Below are positions 1 through 5,019 of a stretch of DNA of 5,019 nucleotides, piece after piece. Position numbers and translations under genes: made by a program. This stretch comes from Rhizobacter sp. (lineage in GTDB: Bacteria; Pseudomonadota; Gammaproteobacteria; Burkholderiales; Burkholderiaceae_C). The notes beneath the pieces are model-generated. The model had not been told where the DNA came from, made no database searches, and saw nothing but the letters and a program-made list of their open reading frames with translations. The stretch lies in contig JANYBE010000247.1 of assembly GCA_025360945.1 (NCBI GenBank), forward strand, positions 1 to 5,019, given 5' to 3'. Within the stretch, counting starts at the first letter, position 1, and each line of letters begins with the position of its first letter.

Positions 1-250
1 CATTGGCCAGTTCAATTACGGCCAAGTCAACAACCCGAAGATGGACCAGCTCGCCGCCGCGTCGAGCAAGGAGCCCGATCCAGCCAAGCGCGAGGCGCTG
101 ATCAAGGCGACGGTGAAGGAGCACAACGACCAGGTGCACCACATCCCGCTGCATCGCCAGTTCATTCCATGGGCGACGCGCAGCAACGTCGAGGTCGTGC
201 ACCGCGCCGACAACTGGCTCGAATGGGCCTGGGTGACGATCAAGAAGTGA
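1..250 (+). CDS. ABC transporter family 5 solute-binding protein, C-terminal end (partial)
   Basis: This is the last 82 residues of a gene that begins left of the window; the first whole codon is at base 2 and the TGA stop at 248-250. Seen in the sequence: an N-terminal FNYGQVNNPKMDQL stretch, a charged helix (PAKREALIKATVKEHND), then HHIPLHRQFIPWATRSNVE and the end RADNWLEWAWVTIKK. From family knowledge, the pattern 'NP.MD.L', a basic helix, 'D....IPLH' and an aromatic-rich end is typical of the C-terminal lobe of periplasmic binding proteins of the peptide/nickel (SBP_bac_5) type. These capture oligopeptides or similar solutes for an ABC importer. The ligand cannot be told from this fragment, and no permease or ATPase gene is visible. 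The gene converges on the MCP gene and ends at a strong terminator. The family call is fairly sure; the substrate is unknown. Confidence 0.82.
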   Translation, partial: IGQFNYGQVNNPKMDQLAAASSKEPDPAKREALIKATVKEHNDQVHHIPLHRQFIPWATRSNVEVVHRADNWLEWAWVTIKK

Positions 251-265
251 GCTGACCCCCGAATG

Positions 266-293
266 AAAAGTCCCGCACCAAGCGGGACTTTTT
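266..293. terminator. Bidirectional rho-independent terminator
   Basis: A perfect 11-bp inverted repeat (AAAAGTCCCGC at 266-276, GCGGGACTTTT at 282-292) encloses a 5-base loop, ACCAA. A T tract follows on the plus strand (289-293) and the matching A tract (266-269) gives a U run when read on the minus strand. It lies 15 bases after the binding-protein stop and about 20 bases beyond the MCP stop, so it can end transcription of both convergent genes. Confidence 0.9.
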
Positions 294-314
294 CTCGGGT
301 GATGCGGGTTGGCG

Positions 315-2069
315 TCAGAAGCTCGTCCACTCGTCGCCGGTTCCCGTTTGCTTCGGCGTTGCTGCAGCGCCGCTGACGGCGCTCGGCACGGCGGGTTTGG
401 TCTTGGCGCCGAAGTTCGGGCGGGTCACGTTCTTGGCGCGATCCGCTCCGCGGCGATCGGTGCTGCTCGGGCTGCGGGCCGGCGCGGCGGCACGCGCCGG
501 TGCTGCGGTGATCGGCTCGCCGGCATTGCTTAGTTTGAACACTGCCACCGCCTGCACCAGCTGCTGCGCCTGCACCTTGAGGCTCTCGGCCGCGGCCGCG
601 CTCTCCTCGACCAGAGCGGCATTTTGCTGCGTCGCCTGGTCCATCTGCGTCACGGCCTCGCCGACCTGCGCCACGCCGGCGCTCTGTTCCGTGCTGGCCG
701 CGCTGATCTCGCCCATGATGTCGGTCACGCGCTTGATCGCGGTCACGACCTCAGTCATCGTGACACCGGCCTGGTCGACCAGGGTCGTGCCCTGATCGAC
801 GCGCTCGACGCTGGCGTTGATCAGGCTTTTGATTTCCTTGGCCGCGTCGGCCGACCGGCCGGCCAGGCTGCGCACTTCGGAGGCCACGACCGCGAAGCCG
901 CGGCCTTGCTCACCGGCGCGCGCCGCCTCGACCGCCGCATTCAGCGCCAGGATGTTGGTCTGGAACGCGATGCCGTCGATCACGCTGATGATGTCGGCGA
1001 TCTTCTTGGAGCTGTCGTTGATGTCTTTCATCGTGCTTACGACCTGGCCCACGACGTCGCCGCCCTTGACGGCTACCGTGCTGGCGTTCAGCGCGAGCTG
1101 GTTGGCCTGCCTTGCGTTGTCGGCGTTTTGCTTGACGGTCGAGCTGAGCTCCTCCATCGAGGCGGCGGTTTCTTCCAGCGCTGAGGCCTGCTCTTCGGTG
1201 CGCTGGCTCAGGTCGTTGTTGCCCTGGGCGATCTGGGTCGATGCGGTCGCAACCGACTCCGAGTTCTGGCGCACGTTGGACACGACCTTGACCAGGCTGG
1301 CCTGCATCTCCTTCAGAGAGACCAGCAGGAGCGAGGTTTCACTTTGGCCGAAGGCCTCGAACTGCAGGCTCAGATCGCCCGCGGCGACCGCGCGTGATAT
1401 GTCGACCGCCTGATTGAGCGGACGCGTGATCGAGCGAACGAGCAACCACCCGAAGCACACCAGCAAGCCCACCGCGACCGCGCCCAAAGCGAGGATCAGA
1501 ATGACGGCCGAGCGATAGGTCTGCTCTGCGGCTGCCTGAAACGCGTGGGCCGAATCGGTTTCGTGTTTGGACAGATCTTCGAGCGCGTCCAGCGCAACGG
1601 TCTGCAGCGGGCGAACGGTGCCGAGGAGCAATTTTGTCGCTTCTTCGTTCTTGCTCGCTAGGCCCAGCCGCACCACCTCGTCCGTCGGCGCCACTAAAGC
1701 GGTCACCGCCGCCTGTGCCTTGCCGAGGCCCGCCTTGCCCCCTTCGGACTTGACGGAATCCGCGAGCTGCTTGTCGAGCGCCGCGTAGGACTCTCGCAGC
1801 TTGGGCAACGCTGCAGCCTCCTTGCGCATCTCCGTCTCGTCGGTGAGCAGAACGATGTTGCGCACGACCGATGCACGGGTGCGGATGTTTTCCTTCATGT
1901 CCTTGACCGCGACAATCTTGGGCAGAAGGTCGCCTGTGATCGTGTCCAGTGCCGCCTTGACCTCGCCAAGGCGTGAGATGCCGATCCACACCGTCATGCT
2001 CAGCAGAGCGGTGGACACCGCAATACCGAGGCCGAGGCGTCTGCCGATCTTCATATTGCTGATATTCAC
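315..2069 (-). CDS. Methyl-accepting chemotaxis protein (transmembrane chemoreceptor)
   Basis: An inner-membrane receptor that senses a periplasmic signal and controls CheA/CheW. I choose the GTG start at 2069 (584 residues) because AAGGAA lies 5 bases before it; the ATG at 2054 (residue 6) has no such site. Domains by residue: short basic N-terminus, TM1 about 12-30, periplasmic helical region 31-187 like a four-helix-bundle (4HB_MCP) sensor, TM2 about 188-211, HAMP about 212-264, cytoplasmic coiled coil about 265-510. The signalling tip is near-canonical (FQTNILALNAAVEAARAGE at 369-387, then GRGFAVVASEVR). Likely methylation helices are near 292-312 (EEQASALEETAASMEEL) and 460-497. An Ala/Pro/basic linker (515-579) leads to DEWTSF at the C-terminus, resembling the CheR-binding NWETF pentapeptide. 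Open frame continues upstream into the exporter gene but lacks receptor character. The ligand is unknown. It probably has its own promoter (2144-2171). Confidence 0.95.
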   Translation of the reverse strand: MNISNMKIGRRLGLGIAVSTALLSMTVWIGISRLGEVKAALDTITGDLLPKIVAVKDMKENIRTRASVVRNIVLLTDETEMRKEAAALPKLRESYAALDKQLADSVKSEGGKAGLGKAQAAVTALVAPTDEVVRLGLASKNEEATKLLLGTVRPLQTVALDALEDLSKHETDSAHAFQAAAEQTYRSAVILILALGAVAVGLLVCFGWLLVRSITRPLNQAVDISRAVAAGDLSLQFEAFGQSETSLLLVSLKEMQASLVKVVSNVRQNSESVATASTQIAQGNNDLSQRTEEQASALEETAASMEELSSTVKQNADNARQANQLALNASTVAVKGGDVVGQVVSTMKDINDSSKKIADIISVIDGIAFQTNILALNAAVEAARAGEQGRGFAVVASEVRSLAGRSADAAKEIKSLINASVERVDQGTTLVDQAGVTMTEVVTAIKRVTDIMGEISAASTEQSAGVAQVGEAVTQMDQATQQNAALVEESAAAAESLKVQAQQLVQAVAVFKLSNAGEPITAAPARAAAPARSPSSTDRRGADRAKNVTRPNFGAKTKPAVPSAVSGAAATPKQTGTGDEWTSF

Positions 2070-2074
2070 GAGGG

Positions 2075-2080
2075 TTCCTT
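2075..2080 (-). promoter_or_regulatory. Ribosome binding site that fixes the MCP start
   Basis: AAGGAA on the minus strand, 5 bases before the GTG at 2069. It supports the GTG over the ATG 15 bases downstream, and over any start further upstream in the long open frame that crosses the exporter gene. Confidence 0.7.
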
Positions 2081-2143
2081 GTTCGAGGGGTGTTCGGCGC
2101 GCTGCATCGATCGGGCGGTGCCCTCCAAGGGTCGCCACACTAG

Positions 2144-2171
2144 CTATCGGCACTTGCGCGCCGCAACTCAA
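2144..2171 (-). promoter_or_regulatory. Candidate FliA (sigma-28) promoter for the MCP gene
   Basis: On the minus strand GCCGATAG (2151-2144) matches the sigma-28 -10 consensus GCCGATAA at 7 of 8 positions. Twelve bases upstream, TTGAGTTG (2171-2164) matches the -35 consensus TAAAGTTT at 5 of 8; the usual spacer is about 11. The -35 overlaps the exporter TGA stop. Transcription would start near 2137, giving a leader of about 68 bases to the GTG at 2069. Chemoreceptors are classic FliA targets, which raises the prior. The weak -35 and one-base-long spacer keep this a candidate. Confidence 0.5.
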
Positions 2172-2779
2172 GCTGGACCCGCGGAAATCAGCGAAATGGC
2201 GATGCTCCACATCACCACAGCGATGCAGCTGTCCAGCACCTTCCACGCGACCGGCCGCGCGAACACGCCGCGCAACAGCCGCGCGCCGAAGCCCAGCGCA
2301 AAGAACCACACGAAGCTCGCACTCGTCGCGCCGATGCCGAACCCGATTCGCTGATTTGCCGGCAACGGGCTGGCGATCGCACCGAGCAGCACCACGGTGT
2401 CGAGCCAGCAATGTGGGTTCAGGTAGGTGAACGCCAAACAGGTGGTGAGCGCGGCGGTCAGCGTGAGTGGCGATTCGTCGCGCACGTCCAGCGATTCGCT
2501 GTGCAGCGCACGGCGCGCCGCGAGCGCGCCGTAGACGACAAGGAAGAGCGCGCCCCCGCAGCGCGCGAGCTGCACCAAGCGTGGACTGCCCTGCACCAGT
2601 GCGCCCAGGCCCGCCACGCCGAGCGTGATCAGCAGCGCGTCCGACAGCGCGCACACCAGCACGACGGCCAGCACGTGCTCGCGCTTGATGCCTTGACGCA
2701 GCACGAACGCGTTCTGCGCGCCGATCGCGATGATCAGGGCGGCCGAGGTGGCGAAGCCCTTGAGGAAAGCGGTGTCCAT
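2168..2779 (-). CDS. argO: LysE/ArgO family amino-acid exporter
   Basis: A 203-residue inner-membrane protein of the LysE superfamily, whose studied members export basic amino acids (lysine, arginine) and so prevent toxic build-up. Seen: hydrophobic helices at about 7-25, 37-62, 70-90, 107-135, 143-167 and 181-200; the N-terminal motif GAQNAFVLRQG at 20-30, corresponding to GPQN.FV..QG in ArgO; IKREHVLAVVLVCALSD at 31-47, very like LysE; NPHCWLDTVVLLG at 121-133, corresponding to the NPH.YLDT.V.LG motif of ArgO; and AVVMWSIAISL near 187-197. Length is close to E. coli ArgO (about 211). The ATG at 2779 puts the first helix in the usual place, but no Shine-Dalgarno is evident and a hairpin ends 4 bases upstream. 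No LysG/ArgP-type regulator is adjacent. It lies 34 bases after fliR, so it may be co-transcribed with the flagellar genes. LysE versus ArgO naming, and the substrate, are uncertain. Confidence 0.9.
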   Translation of the reverse strand: MDTAFLKGFATSAALIIAIGAQNAFVLRQGIKREHVLAVVLVCALSDALLITLGVAGLGALVQGSPRLVQLARCGGALFLVVYGALAARRALHSESLDVRDESPLTLTAALTTCLAFTYLNPHCWLDTVVLLGAIASPLPANQRIGFGIGATSASFVWFFALGFGARLLRGVFARPVAWKVLDSCIAVVMWSIAISLISAGPA

Positions 2780-2783
2780 CGGT

Positions 2784-2806
2784 CGGCGAGCATAGCGGGC
2801 TCGCCG
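2784..2806 (-). other. Hairpin between fliR and the exporter gene
   Basis: A perfect 8-bp inverted repeat (CGGCGAGC at 2784-2791, GCTCGCCG at 2799-2806) with a 7-base loop. It fills most of the 34-base gap and ends 4 bases before the exporter ATG, where a ribosome binding site would be. There is no T run, so it is not a standard intrinsic terminator. It could slow readthrough or limit translation of the exporter. The structure is clear; the role is inferred. Confidence 0.5.
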
Positions 2807-2813
2807 GCAGTCG

Positions 2814-3575
2814 CTACTGGAAGTGGGCGAGCATGTGCTCGAGCGCCATCGTGAAGGGCATCTGCATCATCGGCAGTGTCAGCAGCATGCCGATCAGCCC
2901 GACCGAGACCGTGATCGGGAAGCCGATCGCGAAGATGTTCATCTGCTGCGCGACGCGCGAGATGATGCCGAGCACGAGATTGACGAACAGCAGCATCGCG
3001 ATCATCGGCAGCGCGATCCAAAGGCCAAGGCGAAACACCTCGGCACCCCAGACCTGCGGCTGCACTGCGCGCAGGAACGCAAACGGCTCGGGCCCGACTG
3101 GAAAGGCATGAAAGCTCTGGATCACCGCGGCGACCAGCGCCAGGTGGCCGCCGGTGACGATGAACAGCCAGCTCACCGAGATGCTGAAGAAGCGGCTCGT
3201 CGCGGTCGCCTCGGTGTTGGTCATCGGGTTGAAGAAGCCGGCGAAGTTCAGACCCATCTGCAGGCCGATGATTTCACCCGCGAACTCGACCGCGCTGAAC
3301 ACGATGCGCACCGCGAAGCCGAGCGACGCACCGATCAGGATCTGCTGGACGATCGCGAGGAACGCCGGTGCCGAATCGAGCGGAATTACCGGCATGGTCG
3401 GGAGCGAGGCCTGAGCGCAGAACGCGATCAGGAAGGCGAGCGCGACGCGCACCCGCGCGGGCACGCCGCGCTGCGCGAACACCGGCAGCGCGCCAAACAG
3501 TGCCAGCACGCGCAGGAACGGCCACAGCAGCGGCGTGATCCACTCGAGGACTTGCGCCTCGGTGAAGGTCAGCAT
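2814..3575 (-). CDS. fliR: Flagellar biosynthesis protein FliR
   Basis: FliR is an integral membrane component of the flagellar type III export gate and assembles with FliP and FliQ into the helical core at the centre of the basal body. The 253-residue product matches the usual length (about 260). Seen: alternating hydrophobic segments at about 12-33, 41-58, 69-94, 132-155, 183-205 and 216-238. Family motifs include EFAGEIIGLQMGLNFAGFF near 97-115, followed by NPMTNTEATATSRFF, and ISRVAQQMNIFAIGFPI at 205-221. The ATG at 3575 shares its A with the last base of the fliQ TGA (TGATG), so translation is probably coupled; GGTGGG lies just upstream as a weak ribosome site. A longer in-frame extension to 3923 is a shadow over fliQ. 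It is the last export-gate gene here and is followed by a hairpin and the exporter. Confidence 0.96.
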   Translation of the reverse strand: MLTFTEAQVLEWITPLLWPFLRVLALFGALPVFAQRGVPARVRVALAFLIAFCAQASLPTMPVIPLDSAPAFLAIVQQILIGASLGFAVRIVFSAVEFAGEIIGLQMGLNFAGFFNPMTNTEATATSRFFSISVSWLFIVTGGHLALVAAVIQSFHAFPVGPEPFAFLRAVQPQVWGAEVFRLGLWIALPMIAMLLFVNLVLGIISRVAQQMNIFAIGFPITVSVGLIGMLLTLPMMQMPFTMALEHMLAHFQ

Positions 3576-3844
3576 CAGCCCACCGCGCTGGGGATCGATT
3601 GGAGGGTGCGCTGGATGTACTCGACCAGGTTGGTGAGCATCCACGGCCCGGCGATCGCGAGCACCGCGACGGCGCCGATAATCTTGGGCACAAAGGACAG
3701 CGTGGCCTCGTGGATCTGTGTCGCGGCCTGGAAGATGCTCACGACCAGGCCGATCAGCAGCACGCTGATTAACAGCGGTGCCGAGACCAGCAGCAGCATG
3801 TACAGGCCTTGCTGGCCGGCGTTGAAGACTTGTTGTGCGTCCAT
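3575..3844 (-). CDS. fliQ: Flagellar biosynthesis protein FliQ
   Basis: A small two-helix inner-membrane protein of the flagellar export gate; several copies wrap the FliP-FliR core. At 89 residues it has exactly the normal size. Seen: a hydrophobic helix at about 15-37, the signature QAATQIHEATLSFVPK at 39-54 (family form QA.TQI.E.TLSF.PK), and a second helix at about 55-75. The ATG at 3844 is preceded by AAAGGAAATC, a good Shine-Dalgarno with short spacing. Having its own strong ribosome site fits its separation from fliP by an 83-base gap, unlike its neighbours, which overlap. The stop overlaps the fliR start by one base. No defect is visible. Confidence 0.97.
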   Translation of the reverse strand: MDAQQVFNAGQQGLYMLLLVSAPLLISVLLIGLVVSIFQAATQIHEATLSFVPKIIGAVAVLAIAGPWMLTNLVEYIQRTLQSIPSAVG

Positions 3845-3854
3845 GATTTCCTTT

Positions 3855-3914
3855 GGCCCCCAAGAACCCTTCGGCGCCGTCCCCCCGAGGGGGAGCGTGT
3901 GCCTTGGGGCGGCC
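3855..3914. repeat. Nested inverted repeat, REP-like, between fliP and fliQ
   Basis: The 83-base gap between fliP and fliQ holds a nested palindrome. The outer arms are CCCCAAG (3858-3864) and CTTGGGG (3903-3909), extendable with a bulge through GGCC at 3855-3858 and 3911-3914. The inner stem is TCCCCC (3880-3885) with GGGGGA (3889-3894) around a CGA triloop. GGCGCC (3873-3878) is a further small palindrome. The poly-C/poly-G core flanked by GGCGGCCCGGCGG (3909-3921) resembles a dispersed intergenic element I recall from Comamonadaceae genomes; that identity is from memory and not checked. No T tract follows, so a standard terminator is unlikely. Confidence 0.65.
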
Positions 3915-3927
3915 CGGCGGCAAACGT

Positions 3928-4605
3928 CTAGGTCGAGAAGCTGGCGGCGAGCGAGCCCAGCAGAAGGTTCCAGCCGTCGGCCAGCACGAATAGCATCAGC
4001 TTGAACGGCAGCGCGATCAACACCGGTGACAGCATCATCATGCCCAGGCTCATCAGCACGCTGGCAACGATCATGTCGATGATCAGAAACGGGATGAAGA
4101 TCAGGAAGCCGATCTGGAACGCGCTCTTCAGCTCGCTCGTCACAAAGGCCGGCACCAGCACCTTGAACGGCACGTCGGCGGTCTTCACGGCCGGGTCGAT
4201 CTTCGCGAGCTTGGCAAACAGCATCACGTCGGCCTGGCGCGTCTGCTTGAGCATGAAGCCGCGCATCGGCACCTCGCCGCGCTTGAGTGCCTCGTCGAAC
4301 GCGATCTTGTTTTCGGAATACGGCTGGTAGGCGTCGGCGTAGACCCTGTCGATCGTCGGACCCATCACAAAGAAGGTCAGGAACAGGCTCAGGCCCACGA
4401 CGACCTGATTCGGTGGCGCCGCCTGCGTACCGATCGCCTGACGCAACAGACTCAGCACGATCACGATGCGCGTGAAGCCGGTCATCAACAGCAGCACCGC
4501 GGGCAGGAAGCTCAGGGCGGTAAAGAACAGCAGAGTCTGCACCGGCACCGAGTAGCTGGTGCTGCCGGCAGCCTGGCCGATGATGAGGGGCAGCTCAGCG
4601 GCCAT
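3928..4605 (-). CDS. fliP: Flagellar biosynthesis protein FliP
   Basis: FliP is the main subunit of the flagellar type III export gate core. The 225-residue product carries the family signatures in order: MTGFTRIVIVLSLLR at 41-55, APPNQVVVGL at 63-72, LTFFVMGP at 76-83, DAYQPYSE at 91-98, FMLKQTR at 117-123, PAFVTSELKSAFQIGF at 152-167, PFLIIDMIVASVLMSLGMMM at 172-191 and LPFKLMLFVLADGW at 199-212. Hydrophobic helices lie at about 22-55, 66-84, 163-192 and 200-222. The ATG at 4605 has AAGGA 8 bases upstream. It overlaps fliO by 11 bases. Oddity: E. coli and Salmonella FliP (about 245) begin with a cleaved signal peptide; here the protein starts MAAELPLII, about where a mature form would begin. 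An in-frame TGA at 4632-4630 with no start codon in between rules out a longer product. Confidence 0.97.
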   Translation of the reverse strand: MAAELPLIIGQAAGSTSYSVPVQTLLFFTALSFLPAVLLLMTGFTRIVIVLSLLRQAIGTQAAPPNQVVVGLSLFLTFFVMGPTIDRVYADAYQPYSENKIAFDEALKRGEVPMRGFMLKQTRQADVMLFAKLAKIDPAVKTADVPFKVLVPAFVTSELKSAFQIGFLIFIPFLIIDMIVASVLMSLGMMMLSPVLIALPFKLMLFVLADGWNLLLGSLAASFST

Positions 4606-4936
4606 CGGAGTTGTCCTTGCGCAGTTTGCTCAGCAGTTGCGCGAACGCGGGAACTGCCGGTGCCGCGGCGCCTTCAGTCTGCGGTGCCATCGTGTGCAGT
4701 GTCGTGATGCTTTGCGCGGTGACGCCCAGAACCAGCCAGCGGCGATCAGTGCCTTGGCCGACCTCGACGGTGACGACGCGCTGGTTCGACGACAACGGCA
4801 GTGCCGCGACGCTGCGCATCACGCCGTTGCCCGCGCCACCGCCCATCGGCGTGCGCTTGAGCAGCCACAGCGCGCACGGGATCATCGCGACGATCGCGAT
4901 GAACCAGAGCAGCGAGTTGAGTCCGGAAGAGACCAT
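4595..4936 (-). CDS. fliO: Flagellar biosynthesis protein FliO
   Basis: FliO is a small membrane protein that helps FliP assemble into the export gate and is not part of the finished structure in Salmonella. The 113-residue product is near the E. coli length (about 121). Seen: one hydrophobic helix at about 7-26, a basic and Gly-rich turn (KRTPMGGGAGNG, 27-38), then a cytoplasmic domain with the family pattern LPLSSNQRVVTVEVG (46-60), RWLVLGVT (66-73) and SITTLH (76-81), an Ala/Pro linker, and a short amphipathic end (FAQLLSKLRKDNSDGR, 98-113). FliO is poorly conserved in general, so position between fliN and fliP is strong supporting evidence. The ATG at 4936 overlaps the fliN TGA by one base (TGATG) and shows no clear Shine-Dalgarno, pointing to translational coupling. 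Confidence 0.93.
   Translation of the reverse strand: MVSSGLNSLLWFIAIVAMIPCALWLLKRTPMGGGAGNGVMRSVAALPLSSNQRVVTVEVGQGTDRRWLVLGVTAQSITTLHTMAPQTEGAAAPAVPAFAQLLSKLRKDNSDGR
4614..4618 (-). promoter_or_regulatory. Ribosome binding site of fliP
   Basis: AAGGA on the minus strand, 8 bases before the fliP ATG at 4605 and inside the fliO coding region. Together with the in-frame TGA at 4632-4630 it fixes the short FliP start. Confidence 0.7.
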
Positions 4937-5019
4937 CAGGCCGCGCGGCTCAGGCGGCGCATGCGCTCGCTCGGGGTGACGATGTCGGTGAGCCGGATGC
5001 CGAATTTGTCGTTCACGAC
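4936..5019 (-). CDS. fliN: Flagellar motor switch protein FliN, C-terminal end (partial)
   Basis: The window holds the last 27 residues and the TGA stop; the gene continues beyond base 5019. The visible part, VVNDKFGIRLTDIV followed by TPSERMRRLSRAA, closely matches the end of E. coli FliN (as I recall it, VVNDKYGVRITDI then ITPSERMRRL), the C-terminal part of the SpoA domain. FliN forms the lower C-ring with FliM and FliG, where it binds CheY-P and serves as a docking site for the FliH-FliI export ATPase complex. The stop overlaps the fliO start by one base. The family call is secure from sequence and context, although only a short piece is seen. Confidence 0.93.
   Translation of the reverse strand, partial: VVNDKFGIRLTDIVTPSERMRRLSRAA

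Noticed and set aside
817..1413. Plus-strand open frames opposite the MCP, also 397-795 and 624-1184
   Set aside because: They are antisense to the conserved MCP signalling domain, have low-complexity composition and no ribosome site that I can see.
2114..2136. Possible hairpin after the exporter stop (GGCG...CCCT, AGGG...CGCC) as a terminator
   Set aside because: Two 4-bp stems are split by an uneven internal loop and there is no T run on the minus strand; too weak to call, although it would lie at the 5' end of the MCP leader.
2734..3021. Minus-strand 95-codon frame over the end of fliR and the start of the exporter
   Set aside because: It overlaps two well-supported genes in another frame, and its product is Asp/Arg/Ala-rich with no recognisable family.
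3575..3923. In-frame N-terminal extension of fliR by 116 residues
   Set aside because: The extension covers fliQ and the repeat in another frame, lacks membrane character and has no homology to FliR; the TGATG start at 3575 gives the normal FliR length.
2823..4004. Plus-strand open frame of 393 codons opposite fliR, fliQ and part of fliP
   Set aside because: It lies antisense to three clear flagellar genes, its translation is dominated by His, Arg, Asp and Glu with no domain character, and the frame is open because of third-position G/C bias.
1..5019. A novel defence, CRISPR or mobile system
   Set aside because: All coding capacity is accounted for by known transport, flagellar and chemotaxis families, and no direct-repeat array, transposase or recombinase is present.

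Overview
The window looks like chromosomal DNA from a flagellated, GC-rich betaproteobacterium, probably order Burkholderiales and perhaps Comamonadaceae. The basis is codon use rich in G/C at third positions, the fliN-O-P-Q-R gene order, a chemoreceptor that starts VNISNMKIGRRLGLG and ends DEWTSF, and a GC-rich hairpin repeat of a kind I recall from comamonad genomes. The taxonomic call is inference; no search was run.

Layout, left to right. On the plus strand, bases 1-250 are the 3' end of a family 5 (peptide-type) ABC transporter solute-binding protein. It converges on a minus-strand gene, and the two share a strong bidirectional intrinsic terminator at 266-293. Everything from 315 to 5019 is on the minus strand. 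In transcription order (right to left) it reads fliN (C-terminal end only), fliO, fliP, fliQ, fliR, then a LysE/ArgO-type amino-acid exporter, then a methyl-accepting chemotaxis protein (MCP).

FliO, FliP, FliQ and FliR belong to the membrane export gate of the flagellar type III secretion apparatus, and FliN is part of the C-ring switch. The genes are tightly packed: TGATG junctions at fliN/fliO and fliQ/fliR, and an 11-base overlap at fliO/fliP. The exception is an 83-base gap between fliP and fliQ, which is largely filled by a nested inverted repeat. The exporter starts 34 bases after fliR behind a perfect 8-bp hairpin. The MCP follows after 98 bases and has a candidate FliA (sigma-28) promoter overlapping the end of the exporter gene. 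This would put the receptor under late flagellar control, independently of the export-gate operon.

The best leads are the repeat inside the operon, a FliP with no room for the usual cleaved signal peptide, the candidate sigma-28 promoter, and the hairpin directly before the exporter start codon. I see no evidence for a wholly new system: all genes belong to recognisable families. The window has no tRNA, rRNA, CRISPR array or insertion sequence that I can see, and no gene-free stretch longer than about 100 bases.
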